A stretch of 64,000 bases of DNA, from assembly GCA_018389105.1 (NCBI GenBank), contig JACATO010002457.1, forward strand, positions 1 to 64,000, written 5' to 3'. The notes below the pieces were generated by a model that was not told the origin of the DNA, did no database searches, and was given only the letters and a program-made list of their open reading frames with translations. How positions within the stretch are numbered: the first letter of the stretch is position 1; every line of letters begins with the position of its first letter. The DNA is from Nautilus pompilius. Its lineage: Eukaryota; Mollusca; Cephalopoda; Nautilida; Nautilidae. Both the position numbers and the translations under genes were made by a program. Below, in pieces: positions 51,391 through 61,180 of this stretch.

Positions 51391-53100
51391 CTCTTCGATT
51401 TTCCTTCACACTCGTGCTTAAGTAGACCTCATATGCTAGAATCTCTGTCCATCGCTGCAGTGCGAAAGAACTCTACCACAGCTTTCCTATCATTTATTAC
51501 ATCCCCTTTTTGTTTTCCCTTTTGCTGTCATTCTTCACCCAAAGGAGTTCCTGGTGTAACACTGATGGAGCAGCAGCACCACCCACCTGCAGGTTGAAAG
51601 AAAATCAACTTACTGAAACTTTGAAACTTGACTTTTTGTGGCAGTTTCCACACCTGACTTATGCAAGACGCTGCACCCATGAAGAGTGAGTTTCAGCTAT
51701 TTGTCTCTGGTCGAATATTTTCTCTTTCTTACCCACAAAACATTTGTATAGACCATGTCTTTCAGGATACTTAGCCTGATGTTCAAATGGCTTCTGCATT
51801 GACAGCTTTTCTTTCTTTCTTTTAAAAACTATAAAAAAAACTGTGCTCTTCTAATGTACCAGGTTTTATCTTATAACTATATCACCTGCTTTGGTTTGAA
51901 TTTCTCAAATGTGGGTCTGCATGTGAAGCCCTAATAATTTGAAATTTTTGACCAAAAGCACCTTCCATAGGAGAAGAGTTTGATATTTCAGGATGTGTGT
52001 TCGAACAGTACTTCTGTTTTGATGTATACACTTTAAGAGAATGCTGGCTGGTTCTATTACTCTGCAGGCATCTTAAATTCTAGAACTGAAGGGATCTAAT
52101 AAAATCTTATCTTTAAGTTCATGGACTCGGAAAAGAACCAAACAGGTCGATGTTTATAATTATGTAGAGGGACTTTAGTTATGCCAGTGAGAACATTCTG
52201 TGGGCGGTTACGTTGTCCTGTCCTAAGGCCTATCAAGGCAGAACATTGTCAGTACCTGACAACTGAATTTAAGCAGGTGAAGAAGCTGCTTCAGTTTTGT
52301 TGTAAGTGCCTTTCAAAAAGAGAAAAAAGTTCTATATTGTATGTAACTTTTAGTCTGCTTTCAAATTGGTAAATAACCACGTTAAGAATCGTGGTGCATT
52401 TCTCCGTCCTTCCACTGCTGGATGAAACTCTTAGTTATTTACGATAGTCTTAGTTTTCCTTTTGTTCTCTGGACCACTGAGATTATGTCCACCTGTAGGA
52501 AACCAGCAGCACAAGATCCGAAGATGTATGTAATATTAAACTTAAAACAAATAGTAGAAAGAAAAAATGTTATTGTTTTTAAATTTTATTTTGTTTTTCA
52601 AGTTAAAAAAATATATATATATAAAAAGCAACCCTGGGTGGTGTTATGCTGCTATCATTTAAATAGTTATTGTTCCCCTGAAAGGAGGAACTCGATCATC
52701 TATCTAGCCCTGACTACGTGTTCACATCTAAGACACGCATTTTGCTCTCTTGTTTACAGCTTTAATTAGAATGTTTTTGTTGTTAAAGAATATCTTACTC
52801 ATTGCTGTTTGATAACTAACACGATAAATTGCTGCTTTATTGGTTGATTGGGAATTTGAAGGACAGACTGATGCTTGTAGCATTTCGTGCCTTGTTCTCT
52901 CAAGGTCTAAGTTTCTTCACCTGCCGTGTCAACTCCAGTTGATGAGACAAATGCCATACATAAAAGGTGGAAATACCGACTCATTGTGCTTTGCTGCTTT
53001 TCTTTTTTCTTAAATGCAGATGAAAAAATGAAAAGTGACTCATTTTTCAACTGTTGTAGATTATGAACAAATTAAATGCTCTGCTTATTATACCTGTTTT
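51391..53100 (+). other. Probable 3'UTR of the hillarin-like gene
   Basis: AT-rich non-coding sequence after the TAA. Candidate polyadenylation signals are AATAAA at 52098-52103 and ATTAAA at 53071-53076. The latter is followed within 30 bp by a T/G-rich TGTTTTGTCTCTTGTC segment and is the better candidate for the distal end. The exact cleavage site is not determined. Confidence 0.5.
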
Positions 53101-53203
53101 GTCTCTTGTCATTTGTAAATGAGGCTAAGTGGTTGGTACACCTACATTAAAAGATTGTGCACAGTTTCAACTTTGAGAGAGACAGCAGTTGATGATAAAG
53201 TGT

Positions 53204-53297
53204 CATCATCAATCATCAATCATCATCATCAATCATCAATCATCATCATCAATCATCAATCATCATCATCAATCATCATCATCATCATCATCATCAA
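53204..53297. repeat. Compound ATC/AATC microsatellite
   Basis: Runs of ATC interrupted regularly by AATC form a higher-order pattern of about 23 bp, repeated several times just beyond the likely 3' end of the hillarin-like gene. It produces a spurious open frame rich in Ser, Ile, Asn and His. Confidence 0.9.
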
Positions 53298-55189
53298 TCT
53301 CCAACAAAGTGTTTCTGATGAAGACTAGGAACAGCAGTTGCTTGGTGTTTTGCCTTTCCGACTCCCATGTGTGGACATTGAATCCAAGAAGAAAAACAGG
53401 TTTTAATATTTTAAGTTGATTTTTACATCGTCAGCTGAGCTTTCATGATCAGCAGAAAGTAGATTTGTAGCACAGATGGATGAAGCCAAGCCCCTAGCAT
53501 TAGTTTAGGGGCTACAAGATGCTGGGGGAAGAAAAATGGCTGTCAGTTTGATTTTTAAACTTAAATTTTCGCCATCGCTGGAAATCTATTGCTTCCATCT
53601 TCACTACTGTTACTGGAATGATTCCTAGCTATCAAATCACTTAACCCTGTAACAGCAGTAATGCAGTTGGAAATCTGAGTTATTTTAATAGAATGTTGTT
53701 TGAAAGCAGCTTCCAAAATGAACGTTTTATTTAGTTTTGCAGAAAAGTATTTGAAGTAGATATGTGATCAAGTAGAAATAGTCTTTTAAACGAAGACAGT
53801 GATATGAATTCTGTTCAGTACTAAATTTATAAGAAATTTTAAATGCTTATAAATAAAAACAAGTTGATAGATTTCAACTGACCTTTTAAGAGTGGAATAT
53901 GTTTTAGGAAGTCTTGTTCTGACTAGTTCATAAGAAGAAAAGATGGCTGATTCCAAGAAATTAGTTGTAAGGAGAAATTATGGGCTGCTTTGACTATTGT
54001 GTTAGTCAGTAAACAAACAAAGCTAAAATGATTATTAAATAACTAGAAATGGTATTACAAGTTTAAGCATTTGACATTTTGTCAGCAAAAAAAACAAAAA
54101 AATGCAAGGGATACTTACTGCCTGGTTACGGATGTTTCAGATTTAGAATAACATTTGTCAATAATTTTATGAATATCTCTTGAAACGCTCCATCTTTTTT
54201 TTTTCTTTTTTGCAGCAAGAATTACTGATATACATCCATTTGTGGAATTAATTTCTGAGCCATAAAGTAGCTGGGAATTCAAAATTCTAGTGTGGTTTCC
54301 CCTAGCAGCTGCTTTAAGCGAGTTACTAGCAAAGTTTGAACTTGTTGCAAATTTGTAGGGAGATTTTTGAAAAATGAGTTGTATAACTCAGAAGAAATTC
54401 CTTATGGAAGGGGGGAACACCTGTATGTGGCCCCTTTTTAAAGTTTTCTTAGGGGTGGTTTTGCTGCCGATTTAGTACAAAACACGAACAGCAGGCACAG
54501 GGTTACTTCCCTGGATTGCTTGATTTCCTCCTGCTGCCTAGATGGGTTTCTTCCTACATTAAAAAAATAGAGTAGAGACTTTCATTGTGGAAGGAAACTG
54601 ACCACCTTAGCTGGTTATACCTTTACCATGACACCTTGTAATACAAAATCTTCTGATGGTTTTAAATAAAAAAAAAATTAAAGTTGTCTCCCTTGAGTGC
54701 CCTAATTAGGCTCCTATTAGATGGCTTCCACCAACATCAGATTAAAGGTGTTATGGACAGAACAGTAGTAGATTATCTCATCAGTGGACAGTAAGCTATT
54801 TAAAGAGATGGATCTTTAGATCGTGTGACGATAACAGGGATGTCGAGATGGCAGCAGGTTCTCTGAAGGTCTTTGAAAGATTCACCCTAATTCCTCGACC
54901 CCCGCTGCTTCTGACTTAACACCAACAAAATCTGCTCTTTTCCATTAAAATTTCTTGGGGAAAAAAAGGCTTAAATTGTCCACATGGAGACCGGTTAGCA
55001 GCTTGATTTTCCTTAAAGAGAGAGTTCAGTTGGAGGGGGAACCACTCAGTAACACAACCGAGCAGATCTAAAGTACAAACTAAGCGCCATTTTCCTTTAT
55101 TTAGGGTTCTCTCGGGCTACACAGGCGAGATCATTCTTATGTCTGAGGTGGGAGACATTAACTTCCTCGGTGATGCGGTTAACGGGCGG
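53298..55189. other. Intergenic stretch between the hillarin-like gene and its small paralogue
   Basis: AT-rich, with no ORF of note and no recognised repeat family. Base composition becomes more GC- and CpG-rich from about 55.1 kb. Confidence 0.6.
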
Positions 55190-55197
55190 TGACGTCA
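55190..55197. promoter_or_regulatory. Perfect cAMP-response element (CRE) palindrome
   Basis: TGACGTCA, the full consensus for CREB/ATF factors, lies 495 bp upstream of the ATG of the small paralogue at the edge of its CpG-rich start region. A TATA-like TATTTAAAA occurs at 55289-55297. The match is exact; use in vivo is inferred. Confidence 0.45.
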
Positions 55198-55691
55198 TCT
55201 GTCTTAAAGCTGTCAGGTCTCTGTATTGGGGGGGGGGTTGTCTGCCCTTCCTCCTCTTATCCATTAGAAAATCAGATCTCAGAAACTGTATTTAAAAAGA
55301 TGGTGTTATTTATCAGACGAGCCGCTGGGGTGGGTGACGGATAGCAGCTCGTCACGCTGCGTGCAGACCGGATTCCGCAGCTGAAGATGCTGAGGTGTAG
55401 GTGATCAGAGGTTATTCCTTGTTGGGTCAGGAGGAGGATAATCGCGGCTGCCGGAGCAATGCGAGAAGCCGAGACTGGGGTGGAGTCGAAGATTCCCATT
55501 GGGCCCCCGAAAGTCTACACATCCGGCGCGAGTTCTGTCGTCCAAACACTGGAGGGGCTGTGAATCAACAGCGAGGAATGTCTCGGGTCGACAGTGATAA
55601 AGGACCGAGGAAGATTCCGTGTTTGTTTTCTGTCGAGTAGAGAGCCCACCCACCCACACACCAGGCGACGGTCTTTCCGCTCTGCGCAGCC

Positions 55692-56375
55692 ATGGCTCAG
55701 CAGCGATCTCCACTGGACTACCCTAAAATCAGCGACGGGTACCTGGGCCCGCAGCCGAAGTTCGACGTGTACGGCCTGACGGCCCTCACCCACCCGGAAG
55801 CGGTCATTGAACTGGACTCGAACCGCGTGCAAATCGAGATCGGCTACAACCAACCCACCCGCTTCACCAACAAGCTGCTGCTGTGCGGGTCCCAGGGGAA
55901 GGAGCTGCCGGAGAGCGTGATGATCGGGTGCGGGGACGACAAATTATCCTACCTCCTCGTCCTACCCCAGATCGGCTACTACAAGTTTCAGTTGTACGCT
56001 CTGCCGTCCACCGAGGCGGGCCCGAAGATGATCGGGGTGTACAACTACCTCATCCACTGCAGCCAAATGACCGAGGAGTTTCTCCCGTTTCCCAAGCAGT
56101 ACCCCGGGTGGAAAAATGGCTGTTACATGTGGGAACCCCTCGGTCTGGCGAAGAACACGCAGTCCGCGGCCGTGCCCTTTAAAGTCTTCATCCCCAAGGC
56201 GGTACAGGTGATGCTGAAGGTGGGCGACGACTGGACCCCCTTGCAACAGACCTCCCCGGATACCTGGATGGAGACTGTCGACTTCTCCAAGGGCTACCCG
56301 AAGGGAACCAAAGCCCAGCTGAACGTGAAGTACGGGGGACATAACTTCAACACCCTGCTGGAGTACACGCTGTGA
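55692..56375 (+). CDS. Stand-alone hillarin C-terminal-unit protein, single exon, 227 aa
   Basis: The ATG sits in a near-ideal context (GCAGCCATGG), and an in-frame TAG at 55638-55640 rules out an N-terminal extension in the same exon. The protein is one beta-rich unit related to residues 1078-1293 of the neighbouring hillarin-like protein. Shared blocks are GYLGPQPKF, YNYLIH, PFPKQY-x-x-WK-x-GCYMWEP, DDWTPLQQT and the identical ending LLEYTL. By eye about 40 percent of positions agree, so the duplication is old, yet the frame is intact. It has no transglutaminase-like core, signal peptide or membrane segment. Codons are far richer in G/C and CpG than in the neighbour. It was probably copied from the last exon of the hillarin-like gene or an ancestor. 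Its function is unknown; competition for or sharing of hillarin's partners is an inference. Confidence 0.9.
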   Translation: MAQQRSPLDYPKISDGYLGPQPKFDVYGLTALTHPEAVIELDSNRVQIEIGYNQPTRFTNKLLLCGSQGKELPESVMIGCGDDKLSYLLVLPQIGYYKFQLYALPSTEAGPKMIGVYNYLIHCSQMTEEFLPFPKQYPGWKNGCYMWEPLGLAKNTQSAAVPFKVFIPKAVQVMLKVGDDWTPLQQTSPDTWMETVDFSKGYPKGTKAQLNVKYGGHNFNTLLEYTL

Positions 56376-56509
56376 GGAGGATCCGAACCACGGTCTGTAT
56401 GGCTCAATAATAACTGTTATCTTGTTTGTGTGGCCGGCCGCACCCCTCCCTGCCCCATCACCTGTCCGATCACCTGTCCGTCTATTCGTACTTGTCCAGA
56501 AAATGTAAC

Positions 56510-56515
56510 AATAAA
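56510..56515 (+). terminator. Polyadenylation signal of the small paralogue
   Basis: AATAAA 135 bp after the TGA, followed by a T-rich downstream segment. It indicates a short 3'UTR and an independently transcribed gene. Confidence 0.75.
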
Positions 56516-57498
56516 CTTATTCTGCTGATTAACTTCGCATATTTATCTCTCTACATCCCTTTTCTCTCCCGCGCGCCCATTGACAGACCATCATTAAGTC
56601 TGGATACTGCGCCGAAGTAATTTAAGGCTAGGTTATCTCCCCTGCTGTTGTGCCTTCTCCATATCCGAACTGAAATTCCCCGACAGAGGGCGCGTCGTAT
56701 CTCGGAGTTTCTCATTTAGGGAGCTGTTTTCTTTTAAAAAAAAAAAAAACACAGACATTCTCAGCAGATGTTAAAGATCAAAGGGCGCAGTCGGGGTACG
56801 AAAGCGACCCCCTCCTCTCCCCTCCCCAAACTATTCCTCAGCCGCAGCCTCTTCCCCCGGAAACAGAAATATCTACACAGGAACTCTGCAATCAGAATCA
56901 TGGCGGAAACAACTGTAACGCTGCCAAAATCCAGAGGGATGGATCTTTTGTTTATATTAGACGATCTGGGGTTGTTATTTCTCTATTTTTGGTTTTTAGG
57001 GGGTTGTTTGGTGAAGCCAGGATCCGCGCCTCTGTATCTTTGTGATGTGTATAGGAGCTGGGGGAAACTAGAAGAGGTTTAGGACAATAGGTAAAGAAAG
57101 ATAAGTACTTGGCTGAAACCGAAGACTTCGGTTAGTTTATAAACTGACCAAACTTTAGTTAGTCGGGGCTTAATATTAAATATATATATACATAACTTTT
57201 GTTTCTTCCAGTAATTGAATTGTAGAATAAACTGCCAGATGTGGGGCTTAATAGCGGTGCTATGAGGCTGCTCACATCAATGGATTGTCTCCCCTAGGGA
57301 AGTCGTCATTTAGCTGCTAAACTAAAGGTAAACTAAGGTCAAGTTTTTACTGGTAAGTAAATAAATGTTCTGATTTTCTATCATAACCGTTTTTTTAAAA
57401 TCTTCAAGATGTTACTTCATCTTTTTTGTGAATATTTCGATGCAAATAGGTAATGTATTCAACGCACGTGACATTATTGAGAAGGCAATCTCTCTCAT
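56516..57498. other. Intergenic stretch without a supported gene
   Basis: It contains an open frame from 56768 to 57082 with an internal ATCATGGCGG start-like site at about 56899. The translation matches no family I know and no splice donor is evident. A CTCF-like core (CCGACAGAGGGCG, 56680-56692) is present at motif level only. Confidence 0.4.
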
Positions 57499-57578
57499 TA
57501 CATAGTGCGCACTATGTACAGCATCCGAACTGCTGCAGTACATAGTGCGCACTATGTACAGCATCCGAACTGCTGCAG
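57499..57578. repeat. Exact tandem pair of 40-bp units built on a 20-bp palindrome
   Basis: Two identical 40-bp units abut (57499-57538, 57539-57578). Each begins with the perfect palindrome TACATAGTGCGCACTATGTA and continues with CAGCA-TCCGAAC-TGCTG, a 5-bp stem with a 7-nt loop, then CAG. No degeneration is seen between copies. Confidence 0.95.
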
Positions 57579-58347
57579 AATCGGTGTGAAGGAGCGAAAC
57601 CGACTGACATTTTAAAAAATATTCTTCGTTTTTTCCTTTCTTTCTGATAAGAACAGGTAAACTGTTTTAGCATCTGGTTAAAACCGTGAAGGTCATAACG
57701 ATAATGTTACAGTCATTGTCACAAATATAAATATGAGAGAGATTTTAAAAGAATTAGAGCAGGAGGCTGAAGCTGCAGAAGTCTGGTTTCACCCCCAGAA
57801 AACATCGTGGCGCAGAAATCGCCAATATGCCGTATATCAGAAGACTGTAGGGGGGCAGGGATGACACGAGGAACCAGCCTGGCTGATGAGCCGAGCATCA
57901 CTGCAGAAGATGAAGATGATGATGAGTAGATGAACAAAATTTTGTATGAATTGTTGCTACCGGGTCTCCCTTACAAACAGAGTGAAATAACACATTTTAC
58001 TAAATATTATGGATATTTATAAAATAAAAGAAAAATTATATCTGGCATTTTACAGACGTTCTGTGACCGGAGAGTATCTGTGTGTGTGTAACACAGACTT
58101 TGTCCACGATGCACCTTTCTAATGTATCTTTATCGTGTAAAAATCGAGAGAGACTTAAATAAGGTCTACTTATTTAATGTTTCTTCGCAAAAAGGGAAGA
58201 CAGATTTGCCGATTTAATTAAGTTTAAACTATTTATATTTTGCCCTGACACCGGATCCTATCCCTGTCGTTACATTTGTGAGAGTACTGAATTACTCTTG
58301 GCCGACACCACGGGTCCTTCGAAAGTCCCTAATGAGAGCTCTTAAAT
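57579..58347. other. Intergenic stretch, nothing recognised
   Basis: AT-rich, with short ORFs only. Confidence 0.5.
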
Positions 58348-58455
58348 TCTTTTTTTTTTTTTAGATGTTGGAAAGAAACCGGGCCAGGAAGGGGGGTACG
58401 TGAAATCGGGCTGGCCCAGACCGGGACTCGAACTCTGGCGAGACTAACCACTTTA
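58348..58455 (-). repeat. SINE-related fragment with A-rich end
   Basis: On the minus strand a GTGGTTAGTC segment is followed closely by a well-kept B-box-like GAGTTCGAGTCCCGG. A body ending TTTCTTTCCAACATCTAAAA then runs into a run of A (the T run at 58349-58362). The CATCTAAAA ending resembles the body of the copies at 5485-5745 and 37160-37340. The tRNA-like head is shortened between the boxes. Confidence 0.45.
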
Positions 58456-59880
58456 ATTTGTGAAATATATTATACAAAACCCGAGTCTGAGGATTGTAAG
58501 CAAAATACTTTAAATGGCTGATCGACGACGACAGCGACACCACGGCGAACCTCGGGAAAATAGACAGACCGACCCAGCATAGCGACGGTCTTCTTCAGAG
58601 ATAAGCTGAGAGAGGGCACGTCGACTTAGGGCTATAATTGTACCAGGGATGGGACAACTCGGCTGAGTCATGTGGTGGCGAATAGTTCTCGGCCCGTACA
58701 CAGTGCGCGGACGGCAGCCGCGGAGGAGTTTTCAAATACATGAGGCGAGAGAATCCTTGGAGGTCGTAACGAGTTCGGGGTTCTCCAAGAATTACCACCT
58801 AACGTCCCACAGATATTCTTCGCGATTTGCGGGTATTAAATCTAGCTAGACCCGGTGTACGGCGCTTCTCCGAGAGCCAGTGTCTGGGAGTTCTTGGAGC
58901 GTTCTCAGACCTTTACAGAACTCCACGTCACTGATTCTTGGTTTAGAGGGGCAGAGCAAATCCCTCTCTCTTTAAATGGCTTAGAAGTCGGTTGGTAAAT
59001 GCAAGATTTGAGAGCCACCAACGCCTCTCTTGAAGGCAAGCCTTCACGCAAGTCCATCTTTACTGGTGGGTTTGTTCTAACCCCCTGTCATAGCCGGACT
59101 GCTATTTTCAGTAACGTCGCTCGTCCACTAGAACAAACCATTACCAGGCCACAGCTGCTACCTTTCACAACTTGCCTCGAGCACCTTCTCCAGCTGTAAT
59201 GGCTGCTTTAGTAACTATTTTACCAACTTTCGGAGAGAAGGTTCAATTCCCTTTTAGGGGTCCCGGTGTAGCGATTTTCGCAGTCTTCCCCATCTCCACC
59301 CACCACCAGTCGGTTTTCTATCAGTGAACTAAACCCCTCCATCCAGCTTCTAATGTAGTTGTCAGAGATGGCACAGTTTCTAAGGGAGAGACCCTTGCGA
59401 TTGTTCTATCCTATCCAGTTACACATCAGACCTTAGTATTGCTGGTACAAATCTATTTTCACTTGTCTGTACCCGTTAACACTTTCCCTCGCTACCTGGC
59501 GGCCCGGGGTTAGCAATGGGAGCAACTGGTCGTCTTGTTTGCCAAGTAGTTCGCGCAAGGGCCCGAGATTTAAATATATCCCCGTTCGCTTCCTCGACAC
59601 GCGATATCCCCAGCGGGTTGCGCGCGCGTCCTATACACTTTTATGGTCTTTTGGCTGGCTGAGCCCAGATTAGATGGGGGAGAGAAACCCGATATTTCTT
59701 CTGCTCCGCTATTTTCGGCCTGGAAGGAGCTCGTCTCTCGCCAGAACATTGGCTCGCCTCCCACCTGAAGTACGGGCAGACTGTCAGCTTATCCGCCCCT
59801 GACGACGAATCCTCGCCGGGACCCACCAGGGGGCTTCTGCTGCGGAGACTGGCCCTGGAAAGCAACATGGCCGACTGGAC
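58456..59880. promoter_or_regulatory. CpG-rich stretch, possible CpG-island-like promoter region
   Basis: Markedly richer in G, C and CpG than the surrounding AT-rich DNA (for example GCGCGCGCG near 59620). It holds several short open frames with no recognised similarity. Near the right edge AACATGGCCGAC (about 59865) resembles the YY1-type motif often found at start sites, but its frame stops after six codons. A B-box-like GGTTCAATTCC lies near 59240. No convincing exon was found. An unannotated first exon or a non-coding transcript is possible. Confidence 0.35.
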
Positions 59881-60709
59881 TCCTTAATACTGCGAAATTT
59901 TGGCGATTTTAAATTAACGATACATTTGTAGAGGAGTCGAGCAGATTTTAAAAAAAAAGGGGGGGGCTTCTAGTGAATATAATATTTAATTGCTTCACAT
60001 GATATACCTACCAAAATTACAAAAAATCCAGACCGCTGTGCAGGGGCGATAACTCACTAAGATTCAGATGAAGCAGTCACTAATATAAAATATTTATTTA
60101 TTTTTTTTAAGGATGGACGGTAGTTGCTTTCAATTTGTTCATACTACAAATATAATTCAGACTTTAAATGCTTAATATATTTGTCAACTTTGAAGTTTTA
60201 AAAAAATAGGCCTAGACTGAAATATTGGGGAACTCGCGACGACTTATCAATGGGTGCAGCAGACTGCTTACCTGGCTCTCACATTAAGAGAAATTCAAAA
60301 TTATTTGAAAACTTTGTGTAGAAGCAGAAAGTTCTAGAAGGGAAGAAAACATTTTATTTTAAAAACCTATTCAAAAGGAAGAAGGGATTATGCAATACAA
60401 TAACCAAGATACACGACCCTTGATACAAACAAGTTTCTAAATTTAAATTCCATTGAACTTTTCAGAATCTTTTTTTAAAGTCTTCTCCCCATCCCCACAC
60501 CACAGAGAACTGACCTTGTGACTGGTAATTTTAATTACTTTGCAGGTATAGTTAATGCAGCCCAAACTGGTCATTTATTTAGAGAAGAAAATAGCAAAAA
60601 CTGTCCATTTTTTTGTTCCTGATAAATCAGTAACAAAAAGAAAAACAAACTTTAATTATAAAAAAATAAGTAAATAGATAAAAGTTGAGATTTTACAAGG
60701 AAAAACTAT
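59881..60709. other. Intergenic stretch downstream of the PDZ gene
   Basis: AT-rich, no supported gene. It contains further minus-strand AATAAA matches (60353-60358, 60574-60579) that could serve as distal polyadenylation sites of the PDZ gene. Confidence 0.5.
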
Positions 60710-60715
60710 TTTATT
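60710..60715 (-). terminator. Candidate polyadenylation signal of the PDZ gene
   Basis: AATAAA on the minus strand, 304 bp beyond the stop codon at 61019-61021. Alternatives lie further downstream. Confidence 0.45.
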
Positions 60716-61018
60716 AACAGCATAATTGTGTGTCTACTTGGATTCTGATATAGCACATCATAGTGTGGAGTTTTATAAATGACAGAGAGCAGATACAAAT
60801 CGAATAGAGAGACGTCGATATAAAGTACAGCAGTAACCAAGACAGCTTGAGTGTACTAAGAGAAAATCTGAAATTGATGCACGGAAGACAAAATAACATT
60901 TCTCCAAAGTATTCATTATAAAAGAACGTCTGATCTCTGGTACCAGCCAGATAACTGCTACTGTAAGCGATGAATGTTATAAATTGCCAACATAATTTCT
61001 ATAATCTGTCCAGAGTTG

Positions 61019-61180
61019 CTAATGGCTCTTGTAGTAATTGTGTTTGTCCTGTCTTTTCAAAACCATTTTCATGACTGGCTTTCTCCTGTCGGTGAAGGTC
61101 TTCCGAATGATGAACACAGCCTCTCTGTGAGTGGCTCCATCTACAGGCTCATCATCCACAAACAGGATAATCATTCCAGC
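61019..61180 (-). CDS. PDZ gene, last coding exon
   Basis: 162 bp from the acceptor (CATCAG on the minus strand) to TAG. It encodes the second half of the PDZ domain from AGMIILFVDDEP through MKMVLKR and a tail of about 11 residues. Phase 0 entry. Confidence 0.88.
   Translation of the reverse strand, partial: AGMIILFVDDEPVDGATHREAVFIIRKTFTDRRKPVMKMVLKRQDKHNYYKSH

Noticed and set aside
53119-53419. Open frames rich in Ser/Ile/His/Asn
   Set aside because: They are produced by the ATC/AATC microsatellite.
55401-55640. Open frame just upstream of the small paralogue
   Set aside because: It lacks an ATG start, matches no family and ends in the TAG that separates it from the real start; it is treated as leader sequence.
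55962-56342. 126-codon minus-strand frame within the small paralogue
   Set aside because: It is explained by the high GC of the plus-strand gene; no independent evidence.
55692-56375. Small paralogue as a processed retrocopy of the hillarin mRNA
   Set aside because: It cannot be excluded, but the parental unit is already intronless in exon 9, and there is no poly-A tract or flanking target duplication. A DNA-level copy of the last exon explains the data equally well with its neighbouring position.
56768-57082. 104-codon plus-strand frame with an ATCATGGCGG site
   Set aside because: It lies downstream of the polyA signal, has no known similarity and shows no evident donor site; it is insufficient to call a gene.
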